A model generated the notes under the pieces. It had not been told where the DNA came from, did no database searches, and worked only from the letters and a program-made list of their open reading frames with translations. The position numbers and the translations under genes were made by a program. From the NCBI GenBank assembly GCA_016794595.1, contig JAEUJN010000013.1:1-64000 (forward strand): a stretch of 64,000 nucleotides of DNA. The letters run 5' to 3'. The stretch comes from Kineosporiaceae bacterium. Its GTDB lineage: Bacteria > Actinomycetota > Actinomycetes > Actinomycetales > Kineosporiaceae. This document shows, in pieces, positions 49,763 through 58,534 of the stretch. How positions within the stretch are numbered: position 1 is the first letter of the stretch; every line of letters begins with the position of its first letter.

Positions 49763-51067
49763 CTCGGGCAGCTTGCGCTGGTTCAGCCAGCGGTCGGCCA
49801 CCTCGCTCGGGGTGCTGCCCTTGGCGGCCCGGTCCAGGTGCTTCAGGAACCCGGCAGTGTCGACCAGTCCGTACCGCTTGGCCGCAGTCCAGGAGCGCAG
49901 GGCGTCGAAGAAGTCCCGCTCGCCCATCGCCAGGCGCAGTGCGTGCAGGGTGAGCGCGCCGCGCTTGTAGACCCGATCGTCGAACATCAACTTGGGGCCG
50001 GGGTCGGCCAGCAGCAGGTCCTGCGGCAGCTTTGCCAACCGCGCGTGGTGGTTTCGCGCGTGTTTGTCGGTGCTGGGCCCGCCGCTGGCCTGCGACCACA
50101 GCCACTCGCTGTAGCAGGCGAAACCCTCGTGCAGCCAGATGTCGCGCCAGTGCGCGGCGGTCAGGGAATTGCCGAACCACTGGTGGGCCAGCTCGTGCGC
50201 GACCAACCGCTCGTTCTCCCACCCGGCGACGGCGTGGTTGGCACCGAAGCTCGACATCCCCTGCGCCTCCAGCGGGATCTCCAGCTCGTCCTCGGTGATC
50301 ACCGCCCGGTAGCGGCCGAAGGGGTAGGGGCCGAACAGGTCGGCGAACGTGGTGAGCATCTGGGCCTGGCGCGCGAACGCCGTCCCGGAGCCGACCTTCA
50401 CCCGGCGCGGGTGCACGATCTCGACCGGGATCTTGGCCCCGGCCGCCTTGACCGGGCCGAGTTCGGTCACCGTGGAGCGCCCGATCTGGACGCACACCAG
50501 GTAGGTCGAGGTCGGCTCGGCCTGCTCGTAGACCCAGGTGACGGATCCCGCGCGCTTGCGCCGGGCCACCAGGTCGCCGTTGCCGACCACGTGATACGCC
50601 TCGGCCGTGGTCAGCGACACCCGGTAGCTCGCCTTGTCGTCCGCCCGGTCGTTGCACGGGAACCAGGACGGCGCGCCGTAGGGCTGGGAGCCGACCAGGA
50701 CTCCATCGGTCAGCTCCTCCCACCCGGCGGCGCCGTGCAGCCCGGGAGAGGGCTTGGGCTTGCCGGAGTAGTCGATCCGAACCTCGAACTCCGAACCCGC
50801 CGGTCGCTGCTCGCGCAGCCGGATCACCAGGTGTCCGCCGCGATGAGTGTGGCGCGCAGCGGGTTTGCCGTTGACCAACACCTTGCCGGCGTGCAGGCCG
50901 ATCAGGTCGACGGCCAGTTCGCGTAGCGGTTCGAGCGCGCGCACGCTCAGGGTCGCGGTGCCGGAGAGGTGATTGGTGCCGACCTTGTAGACCAGTTCCA
51001 GGTCGTACCGGCGGACGGCGTAGCGCGTGTCCCCGTGCCCGGGGACGTACTCCCGCGACCGGTTCAC
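49751..51067 (-). CDS. M1-family zinc metallopeptidase (aminopeptidase N-like)
   Basis: 438 aa. The zinc site is HELAHQWFG (His291, His295; catalytic Glu292) with Glu314 in WLHEGF, the HEXXH-x18-E pattern. The exopeptidase loop reads EAQGMSS instead of GAMEN. No signal peptide is evident and the C-terminal domain is short, so it is a compact, probably cytosolic or membrane-associated M1 enzyme. The GTG start overlaps the second GTPase (GTGA). Its place in the Pls locus suggests it may trim or degrade the polymer or its precursor; that is inference. Confidence 0.93.
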   Translation of the reverse strand: MNRSREYVPGHGDTRYAVRRYDLELVYKVGTNHLSGTATLSVRALEPLRELAVDLIGLHAGKVLVNGKPAARHTHRGGHLVIRLREQRPAGSEFEVRIDYSGKPKPSPGLHGAAGWEELTDGVLVGSQPYGAPSWFPCNDRADDKASYRVSLTTAEAYHVVGNGDLVARRKRAGSVTWVYEQAEPTSTYLVCVQIGRSTVTELGPVKAAGAKIPVEIVHPRRVKVGSGTAFARQAQMLTTFADLFGPYPFGRYRAVITEDELEIPLEAQGMSSFGANHAVAGWENERLVAHELAHQWFGNSLTAAHWRDIWLHEGFACYSEWLWSQASGGPSTDKHARNHHARLAKLPQDLLLADPGPKLMFDDRVYKRGALTLHALRLAMGERDFFDALRSWTAAKRYGLVDTAGFLKHLDRAAKGSTPSEVADRWLNQRKLPELPS

Positions 51068-52683
51068 AGCCGCGCCAGCGCTCGGCGCAACTCACTCAGC
51101 TCGCCCAGTTCGCTGGTGACGGTCAGCACGACGTCCTCGTCGATCACCCCGGCCACGTGCTCGGACAGGGATGCTCTCGCCTGGCGCCCCCGCCGGGCGC
51201 CGCCCACGGCGGTCAGGCGCCGCCCGATCGTGGCCAGCAGCGGGCCCAGGATCAGCCCGCCCAGGGCCAGCAGGCTCTGCACCGGGAAGCCGCGCCACTG
51301 CACGCGTGGCGGCGGGGGGAACTGGAACCAGGCCAGTCCCCACAGTGCCAGCACCCAGATCAGCCCGACGATCAGCCCCGCGGCGACGACCCACTGCACG
51401 GTTCCCAGCACGGCCCACCAGCGTGGAGGCTCGAGGTGCAGGTCGGTGCGGCCGGCAGCCTCGTCCAGGGACTCGGGCAGCTCGTCCCGGGTGCTCTCGA
51501 TCACCGACTCCAGGCGCCGCCGGGCGGTCTCGGGCAGCCCTCGGGTGACGTCCTGGCTCAAGTGGCGCATCGCCTCGTCGAGCCGGGCCACGGCCAGCGG
51601 GTCGGCCGAGATCGCCGTCCGGCGCACGGCCACCCCGTCCTTGATCCCCCCGGTCTCGATCGGGCGACGGGTTCCCAACCCGAGGCGCGCCAACGGATCC
51701 GGCCTGGTCTTGCGGATCCAGCGCAGCAACGGCCAGCCGACGGCGAGCGACCCGCGGTGCCGGTAGGACCCGGCCACGGCTGCCTCCAGCTGGCTGCCGC
51801 CGGCGGCCTCGGTGGCAGCGATCACCACCTGTTCGCGGGCCGAGGCGCTGACCGTGCGGTCGGCGAGCCCGGACAGCGAGGCAGTCAGATCCGTTGCCAG
51901 CCAGTCGAGATCGGCATCGATGCGGGTGACGATGGCCCGCCGTTCGGCCACCCGGGCGGCCAGCTCGCGGCGCAGCGCGTCGACCCCCTCGCCGGTGACC
52001 GCCGAGGTGGGAAGCACCCGGACCTCGCCCAGGCCGTCCTCGGCGAGCAGGGCACCGAGGTGGGCGATGGTGCCGGCCCGCGCCTCGGCGTCCAGCCGAT
52101 CGATCTGGTTGAGCAGCACCATGGTGACGGCGCCGTGACGGCCGAACTGGCGCAGGTAGCCCTCGTGCAGCGCGGCGTCGGCGTACTTCTGTGGGTCGAC
52201 CACCCAGCCGAACACGTCGACCACCGCGACCAGCCGGTCGACCTCGGCTCGGTGCGCGGTCACCTTCGAGTCGTGGTCGGGCAGGTCCAGCAGCACCAGG
52301 CCCTCGAGCGAGCCACCCTCGTGACGTTGCCGGTTGGGGATCTCGAGCCAGTCCAGCAGGGGGCCCGCGCCGTCCCCGTACACCGCGGCCAGCGGCGAGG
52401 ACGTCGTGGGGCGGCGGATGCCGGTGGTCGCCCACTCGGTGCCGGTGATCGCGTTGAACAGGGAGGACTTGCCGCTGCCGGTGGCGCCGGCCAGGGCGAC
52501 CACGGTGTGGCTGGTGCCGTGCCCGAGCCGGGCGGTGGCGGTCGCCAGGGTGCTCTGGATCCGGGCGAGCACCGGCTCGTCCAGCCGGCCCTGGCCGAGG
52601 TCGGCGATCCGCGAGAGCGCCCTCAACCGCGCCCGCAGGCCATCGACCTCGGCCGTGGGTGAGGTGGTCGGATCCGGGCTCAC
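51064..52683 (-). CDS. Dynamin-like GTPase with two C-terminal membrane helices
   Basis: 539 aa. G1 is GATGSGKSS (66-74), G3 DLPDHDS, G4 NQID, with the GTPase domain about 60-270. A helical stalk (about 270-400) and two helices (about 405-465: VQWVVAAGLIVGLIWVLALW, then SLLALGGLILGPLLATI) follow, and a tail. It is predicted to associate with membranes and form a heteromeric pair with the upstream GTPase. The GTG start overlaps its stop by 4 nt. Similar pairs (DynA/DynB) act in Streptomyces sporulation septa; this pair's role is unknown. Confidence 0.88.
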   Translation of the reverse strand: MSPDPTTSPTAEVDGLRARLRALSRIADLGQGRLDEPVLARIQSTLATATARLGHGTSHTVVALAGATGSGKSSLFNAITGTEWATTGIRRPTTSSPLAAVYGDGAGPLLDWLEIPNRQRHEGGSLEGLVLLDLPDHDSKVTAHRAEVDRLVAVVDVFGWVVDPQKYADAALHEGYLRQFGRHGAVTMVLLNQIDRLDAEARAGTIAHLGALLAEDGLGEVRVLPTSAVTGEGVDALRRELAARVAERRAIVTRIDADLDWLATDLTASLSGLADRTVSASAREQVVIAATEAAGGSQLEAAVAGSYRHRGSLAVGWPLLRWIRKTRPDPLARLGLGTRRPIETGGIKDGVAVRRTAISADPLAVARLDEAMRHLSQDVTRGLPETARRRLESVIESTRDELPESLDEAAGRTDLHLEPPRWWAVLGTVQWVVAAGLIVGLIWVLALWGLAWFQFPPPPRVQWRGFPVQSLLALGGLILGPLLATIGRRLTAVGGARRGRQARASLSEHVAGVIDEDVVLTVTSELGELSELRRALARL

Positions 52684-54383
52684 AGTGCACCTCCGCGGGA
52701 CAGGTTCTCGGCCAGCGCCCGCAGGCGCTCCGGCGCCCGGGCGTCGATCCCGAGCCGGGCGACGGCCGCCCGATACCGCTCGGCCTCCTCGTCATACACC
52801 GCGGCCACGCGTGAGCCGAGGGCGTCCCGTGCCCTGGACGCCAGCGTGCGGATCGCCTGGTCGCCGAGCAACGCCTCGAGCAGGGTGTGCCCGACCGCGC
52901 TGGCCCCGCCGGCGACAGCGGCCTCGGCGCCGGTCAGCCCCCCGGTGTGGGCGAAGACCACCATCATCACCACGGCAGCCACGCCGTTGACCCCGAGCGA
53001 GACCACGCGCGCGGTCGACTTGCGGTCACCGCCAACACTGCGCACCAGCTCGAGCAGCTCGCCCTGCCAGGCGCGCACCGCGGCGGCCGCCCGGACGTCG
53101 AGCTCGACCGACGAGCGGGCCAGCGCCCCCGAGGTGTCGGCGGCGATCAGGCGTTCCCCGCCCGGGCGCGAGCGCCAGCGGGAGGCGACATCGGCCGCGG
53201 CGGCGTCCCCCTGGGTGCGGATCAGGGTCTGGACGACGTTCTCGACCGCCTCGGTGAACTGGGCGTGGGTACGACGGCGTCCGGTGAGCACCCCGGCGAC
53301 CTGGTCGCGAAGCCTGCTCAGCCCCGTGCGCAGCTGCCGGAACAGCTCGCCGGTGCCCAGCAGTTCCTCCCAGCGCGCCAGCACCTCACCCCGCAGCAGC
53401 GTCCCGCTCTCCACCGCGGTGCGCACCGCGGTCTGGGCCTCGCCGTAGGCGGCCTCGACGTCCGAGAGCAGCCGGTCGCCGACCTCCACCTGGGTGGCCA
53501 CCGCCTCTGCCACGGCGTGGGTGCGCGCGGCCAGATCGCCCAGCGAGCCCTGCAACGAGCGGCGGACGGCCGCGGCCCTGGCCTCGGTGTCGGCGCCGAG
53601 ACGGTCCAGCCAGCCGCGCAGGTCGGCCACCGCCCCGGCCGGCAGCCGGCCCTCGACCAACTCCTGCTCGATCACGGTCACCACGGGAGTGTCGTGCAGC
53701 CCCTCCTCGGTGAGCATCTGGGCCAGGTGGGCCGACAGCGCCTCGGCGCCCTCGGGTGGGGTCCGGTTCAGCACGACCACCAGGGGAGTGCCGCGGCGCT
53801 GGGCCGAGCGCAAGAAGTCCCACGGGACGGCGTCGGCGTAGCGGGCAGCAGTGGTCACGAAGATCCACAGGTCGGCTGCCGCGAGCAGGTCGGCCGCCAG
53901 TTCACGGTTGGCCACCGACACCGAGTCGATGTCGGGGCTGTCCAGCAGCGCGATGCCGTCCGGCAGGGCCGTGCTGGCCACCAGGCGTACCTCGCGCTGG
54001 CTCCTGGCCTCTCCCTCGAACACCCGGGCCAGGTTGGGCAGCACGTGGCCGCCCTGGAACCAGGCGGCGTCGTCCGGGTCGTGCACCAGCACCGGCGCCA
54101 TGGTGGTCGGTCTCAGGTACCCGGGCCGGGTCACGTCGGTGCCCAGCACGCTGTTGGTGAGAAGCGACTTGCCCGATCCGGTGGACCCGCCGATCACCAC
54201 CAGGGCGGGTGCCTCGAGGTTGCCCAGCCGTGGCAGAACGTGGTCGTCGAGCTCACGAACCATGGCCGCGGCGTCCCGGGCGGCCTCGGCGGCGCCGGGC
54301 ATGCCCGGTTCGAGGCGCAGGGCGCTCAACTCGGCGCGCAGGTCGGTGGCGGTCCGGTGCAGGCCGGCGATGTCGGTGCTCAT
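52680..54383 (-). CDS. Dynamin-like GTPase (first of a tandem pair)
   Basis: 567 aa. G1 is GGSTGSGKS (65-73), switch TTMAPVL, G3 LLDSPDIDS, G4-like LNRTPP, then a long helical stalk (about 260-450) and one or two membrane helices near residues 470-510 (VVSLGVNGVAAVVMMVVFAH). It stays at the membrane and probably assembles with its partner, whose GTG overlaps the stop. ATG 54383; the gap to the Pls gene upstream is 211 nt. Both GTPases carry intact G1 and G3 motifs, so both should bind GTP. Confidence 0.88.
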   Translation of the reverse strand: MSTDIAGLHRTATDLRAELSALRLEPGMPGAAEAARDAAAMVRELDDHVLPRLGNLEAPALVVIGGSTGSGKSLLTNSVLGTDVTRPGYLRPTTMAPVLVHDPDDAAWFQGGHVLPNLARVFEGEARSQREVRLVASTALPDGIALLDSPDIDSVSVANRELAADLLAAADLWIFVTTAARYADAVPWDFLRSAQRRGTPLVVVLNRTPPEGAEALSAHLAQMLTEEGLHDTPVVTVIEQELVEGRLPAGAVADLRGWLDRLGADTEARAAAVRRSLQGSLGDLAARTHAVAEAVATQVEVGDRLLSDVEAAYGEAQTAVRTAVESGTLLRGEVLARWEELLGTGELFRQLRTGLSRLRDQVAGVLTGRRRTHAQFTEAVENVVQTLIRTQGDAAAADVASRWRSRPGGERLIAADTSGALARSSVELDVRAAAAVRAWQGELLELVRSVGGDRKSTARVVSLGVNGVAAVVMMVVFAHTGGLTGAEAAVAGGASAVGHTLLEALLGDQAIRTLASRARDALGSRVAAVYDEEAERYRAAVARLGIDARAPERLRALAENLSRGGAL

Positions 54384-54594
54384 GGCAGCCTCGACGCTAT
54401 CCGAACCCCCCGCGACACGGCGGGAGATCCCTCATCGACCGGCGTCGCGGACGAAGTTCCACCCCGTGGCCGGCAGCCGGTCCGCGGTGAGGAAGGTGAG
54501 CTGGTCGTTCCCGGCCCGGCTGAGCAGCATGCGGGCGAACGGATCGCGATGGGGCAGAGCGATCTCGGCGAGAGCCTGACCAAGCCCAGTCCGC
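54384..54594 (-). other. Gap holding a possible gene remnant
   Basis: On the minus strand, about 54432-54594 encodes a coding-like stretch with no start codon (LPHRDPFARMLLSRAGNDQL, then TGWNFVRDAGR and a stop). It is out of frame with the Pls gene that ends at 54595. It could be the end of a deleted gene or chance. A promoter for the GTPases may also lie here; none was identified. Confidence 0.3.
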
Positions 54595-57500
54595 TCAGCT
54601 CACCCACGGGCCGATCGGGTTGCCGATCCAGCGGGTCTTGTCGGGCACGGACTCCCCACGCATCACCAGTGACACCGGCCCCACCGTCGCGTGCCGGCCG
54701 ATCACCGCCGCCGGGAGCACCACCCCGTTCGGGCCGAGCGTCGACCCCGCGCGCAGGGTCACCGTGTCCAGGCTGAGCACCCGGTCGTGGAACAGGTGGG
54801 TCTGCACGACGCAGCCCCGGTTGACCGTGGCGCCGTCCCGAAGGTCGATCAGGTCGGGCTCGGGCAGCCAGTAGCTCTCACACCACACTCCCCGCCCGAT
54901 CCGCGCGCCCATCGTGCGCAACCACAGGTTCAGGACGGCGGTGCCGCCGGCCGCGCGCGCGAACCACGGGGCCGCGATCACCTCGACGAAGGTGTCGGCC
55001 AGCTCGTTGCGCCACACGAAGCTGCTCCACAGCGGATGGTCGCGACGCGAGACCCGGCCCACGAGAGCCCATTTGGCGATCGTGGCGACGGTGGCCGCGA
55101 TTGCTCCGGCGGCCATCAGCACCAGCCCACCGGCGGCTGCCGCGAGCCACCACCCGAACCTGTCGGCCACGGCCACCAGGACGGCGACCACGGCGACCAC
55201 CAGCGTGGCGTGCAGCCACAGCGGCACCACCCGGCCGGCCTCGACCAGAGCCCGGGCCACCCGGAGCCGGGCGGGCGGATGGAAGGTGCGCGCGCCGTCC
55301 GTGCGGGCGGTGCTGCGTCGCAGCAGGGCGGGCGGGCTGCCGATCCACGAGGTGCCGGCCTTGGCCGCGGTGCGCTGTGGTGCGGCCGAGAGCACTGCCA
55401 CCAGGCCGTGTTTGGGTACCTTGCGCCCGGGGGCGGCCATGCCGGAGTTGCCGACGAAGGCGTGCTTGCCGACCTTGACCGGCTCGATGCGCAACCAGCC
55501 GCCGCCGAGTTCGTAGCCCCCGATCAGGGTGTCGTCGGCCAGGAACGCGCCCTCGGCCACGCTGGTCAGCCGGGGGATCATCAGCACGGTGGAGGCCTCG
55601 ACGTCCGGGCCGATGCGGGCGCCGAGCGCGCGCAGCCAGGCCGGGGTCAGCGTGCTGGAGTAGAGCGGGAACAGCCAGGTCCTGGCCTCATCGAGTACCC
55701 GCATCGTCGACCACGCCTGCCAGGCCGCGCGGCCCTGGACCGGGTAGGCGCCGGGACGGAGCCCCAGGCCGAGCAGCCGGGTCAGCAGCCAGACCGCCAC
55801 AGCCAGGACCAGGACGGCCACCACGGAGGCCACCGGCAGGCGCAGCAGGGCGATCCGCGCGGCCTCACCCACGGACTGCCCGGCGCTCAGGGCGGGCCAC
55901 GCGGTGGCCGCACCGGCCAGCACGGCGAGCACCGGCAAGGCCGAGATCAGGACCGACATCGCCGCATAGGCCACCAGCCAGACGGGCCGGTTGGGGGGCC
56001 GGGTGTCGTGGTAGGGCCCGCGAGCGGGCCCGATCGGCTGCGCCGGGGCCCCCGACCAGAACTCACCGGCCGGCACCGCCCCGAAGACGGCCGAGCCGGC
56101 GGCGATCTCGGCCCCTGCGCCGATGTGCGCGCCGGGCGCCAGGGTGCTGCGCGCCCCGACCCGGGCACGCTTGCCCACGTGCACCCTCCCCAGGTGCAGC
56201 CGCGCGCCGTCCAGCCAGTAGCCCGCCAGGTCGACCTCGGGTTCGATCGCGCAGCCCGCCCCCAAGGTCATCAGCCCGGTCACCGGGGGGATCGAGTGCA
56301 GGTCGACGTCCCGGCCGACCCGGGCACCGAGCAGCCGCGCATACCAGCGCATGAGCAGGGCGCCCGACAGGTTGCCCGCGCCCAGCTCGTCCACCAGCCG
56401 CTCGGCGAGCCAGACCCGCAGGTGCACCCGGCCGCCGCGCGGGTAACTGCCCGGACCGATGCCGGCCAGCACCACCCGGGCCCCGAGCGCGGCGAGCAGC
56501 ACCCGCCCCGGCGGGAACAGCAGCAGCGCCCAGCCCAGGCCGATCGGCCACCAGGGCGCGGTGGGCAGCCAGGCCAGTGACGCCGGGCCGAGCTGCGCGG
56601 CCAACGTCGTCCCGGAGGCGATCCAGACCAGCCAGCGCAGCCCGGCCAGGGTGCGCAGCGGCCAGGTCCCCAGCACCTGGCCGACCTGGGTCTTCAGCGG
56701 GACGGGTGGGACGTCGGCGTTGAGCCGCGACGTCGGGGCGGTCATGGCGTCCAGGTGACGCGCCAGGGCGGCCAGGGTCGGGTGGTCGTAGATGTCCGCG
56801 ACCGTGATCTCGGGATGGGTGGTGCGCAGCAGCGAGACCATCTGGGCCGCGGTCAGGCTGCCCCCGCCGAGATCGAAGAAGTCGACGTCCACGTCGGTGA
56901 TCCGGGCGCCGAGCACCTCGCGCCACAGCTCGGCGACGCGGGCCTGGGTGCCGCGCAGGCCGAGAGCGGGGCCCTCGTCGGCGCCGGCCAGAGGCCAGGG
57001 CAGGGCGTCCCGGTCGATCTTGCCGCTGGTGCGGGTCGGCAGGTCGTCGACCACTGCCAGCCGTGGCACGAGGGCGGCGGGCATCGCGGCGCGCAGGGTG
57101 GCCGTGGCCGCAGCCAGGTCGAAGGCCGTCCCGTCCTCGGCCGTCGAGGCGTCCAGCGTCAGGTACCCGACCAGGATCGCGTTGCCGGACGCCGTCCGGC
57201 GCACCGCCGCAGCAGCCGCGCTCACCCCCGGCAGCGCCAGCAGTGCGCTGTCGATCTCGCCCAGCTCGATCCGGCGGCCGCCGACCTTGACCTGCTCGTC
57301 GGCCCGGCCGCCGAACAGCAGCCCGGTGCCGTCGAAGCGCACGATGTCGCCGCTGCGGTAGGCGCGCTGCCAGCCCAGGCTGGGCATCGGCGCGTACTTC
57401 TCGGCATCCTTGACCGGATCGAGGTAACGGGCCAGACCCACCCCGCCGATGATCAGCTCACCGCTCTCGCCCTCGGGCACCGGGGTGCCGTCGGGGCCGA

Positions 57501-58455
57501 CCACGGCCAGGTCCCACCCGTCCAGCGGCAGTCCGATCCTGACCGGGGGCTCGCCGGTCAGTCGCGCGGCGCAGGCGACCACCGTGGCCTCGGTGGGGCC
57601 GTAGGTGTTCCACACCTCCCGCCGCGGCGTGGCCAGGCGGGCGGCCAGTTCGGGTGGGCAGGCCTCACCGCCCAGGATCAGCAGCCGTACCCGGTCCAGG
57701 GCGTCCGCCGGCCACAGGGCGACCAGGGTCGGCACGGTGGAGACCACCGTGACGGAGTTGGCGGTCAGCCACGGCCCGAGGTCCATGCCGCTGCGCACCA
57801 GGGATCGGGGCGCCGGTACCAGGGCGGCGCCGTGGCGCCAGGCCAGCCACATCTCCTCGCAGGAGGCGTCGAACGCCACCGACAGGCCGGCCATCACCCG
57901 GTCGTCCGGGCCGATGGGCGCATCGGTCAGGAACAGCCGCGACTCGGCGTCCACGAAGGCGGCCGCGCTGCGATGGCTGACCGCGACCCCCTTGGGGGTT
58001 CCGGTCGACCCCGAGGTGAAGATCACCCAGGCGTCGTCGTCCGGGGTCGGCCCGGCGTCGATCGGGGCGGCGTCCAGGCGCCGAGGGGTGATCACCAGGT
58101 CGTTACCGATCACCGCGGCCACGTCCGCCTCGCCGAACACGGTCCGCGCGCGCTCGTCCGGATCGTCGGCGTCCACCGGCACGTACGCCGCGCCGGCCAG
58201 CAGCACACCCATGATCGCCACGTACAGGTCGATCGTGCCCGAGGCGATCCGGACGCCGACCCGGTCGCCCCGCCCGACGCCGAACTCGGCCAGCTCGGTG
58301 GCCACCTGCTCGGCCTGCTCGGCGAACTCGGCGTAGGTGAGCACCAGGGCACCGTTGTCCAGCGCGGGTTCGTCGGGCACCTCGGCCACCGTGCGCCGGG
58401 AGATGTCCACCAGGGTGCGCGGCGCGGGGGCATGGTCGGCACGGCGCAGGGACAT
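54595..58455 (-). CDS. Pls/PosA-type membrane non-ribosomal peptide synthetase
   Basis: 1286 aa. An adenylation domain (about 10-490) has FTSGSTGTPKG, NTYGPTEATV, YRSGDIV and the catalytic Lys479 (TSGKIDRD). The carrier domain has the phosphopantetheine Ser533 (DLGGGS). Three pairs of membrane helices alternate with three tandem hexapeptide-repeat domains (starting near 680, 980 and 1200). There is no condensation or thioesterase domain of the usual kind. This is the architecture of epsilon-poly-lysine synthetase. The pocket residues read D-A-E-S-I-G-T-V-V-K, close to lysine-type codes. ATG 58455 follows CATACT by 7 nt. Confidence 0.9.
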   Translation of the reverse strand: MSLRRADHAPAPRTLVDISRRTVAEVPDEPALDNGALVLTYAEFAEQAEQVATELAEFGVGRGDRVGVRIASGTIDLYVAIMGVLLAGAAYVPVDADDPDERARTVFGEADVAAVIGNDLVITPRRLDAAPIDAGPTPDDDAWVIFTSGSTGTPKGVAVSHRSAAAFVDAESRLFLTDAPIGPDDRVMAGLSVAFDASCEEMWLAWRHGAALVPAPRSLVRSGMDLGPWLTANSVTVVSTVPTLVALWPADALDRVRLLILGGEACPPELAARLATPRREVWNTYGPTEATVVACAARLTGEPPVRIGLPLDGWDLAVVGPDGTPVPEGESGELIIGGVGLARYLDPVKDAEKYAPMPSLGWQRAYRSGDIVRFDGTGLLFGGRADEQVKVGGRRIELGEIDSALLALPGVSAAAAAVRRTASGNAILVGYLTLDASTAEDGTAFDLAAATATLRAAMPAALVPRLAVVDDLPTRTSGKIDRDALPWPLAGADEGPALGLRGTQARVAELWREVLGARITDVDVDFFDLGGGSLTAAQMVSLLRTTHPEITVADIYDHPTLAALARHLDAMTAPTSRLNADVPPVPLKTQVGQVLGTWPLRTLAGLRWLVWIASGTTLAAQLGPASLAWLPTAPWWPIGLGWALLLFPPGRVLLAALGARVVLAGIGPGSYPRGGRVHLRVWLAERLVDELGAGNLSGALLMRWYARLLGARVGRDVDLHSIPPVTGLMTLGAGCAIEPEVDLAGYWLDGARLHLGRVHVGKRARVGARSTLAPGAHIGAGAEIAAGSAVFGAVPAGEFWSGAPAQPIGPARGPYHDTRPPNRPVWLVAYAAMSVLISALPVLAVLAGAATAWPALSAGQSVGEAARIALLRLPVASVVAVLVLAVAVWLLTRLLGLGLRPGAYPVQGRAAWQAWSTMRVLDEARTWLFPLYSSTLTPAWLRALGARIGPDVEASTVLMIPRLTSVAEGAFLADDTLIGGYELGGGWLRIEPVKVGKHAFVGNSGMAAPGRKVPKHGLVAVLSAAPQRTAAKAGTSWIGSPPALLRRSTARTDGARTFHPPARLRVARALVEAGRVVPLWLHATLVVAVVAVLVAVADRFGWWLAAAAGGLVLMAAGAIAATVATIAKWALVGRVSRRDHPLWSSFVWRNELADTFVEVIAAPWFARAAGGTAVLNLWLRTMGARIGRGVWCESYWLPEPDLIDLRDGATVNRGCVVQTHLFHDRVLSLDTVTLRAGSTLGPNGVVLPAAVIGRHATVGPVSLVMRGESVPDKTRWIGNPIGPWVS

Positions 58456-58462
58456 GGCGGTC

Positions 58463-58527
58463 AGTATGGCGGGCGGTACGGCCACCGGGCTGGTGGCCGA
58501 GGTGACGGCCGCGCGGCCTGCGAGAAT
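58463..58527. promoter_or_regulatory. Divergent leaderless promoters for the Pls gene and dusB
   Basis: Minus strand: CATACT (58468-58463), 7 nt, ATG 58455. Plus strand: GAGAAT (58522-58527), 7 nt, GTG 58535. Neither gene has a ribosome site. The intergenic distance is only 79 nt. Confidence 0.6.
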
Positions 58528-58534
58528 GACGCCC

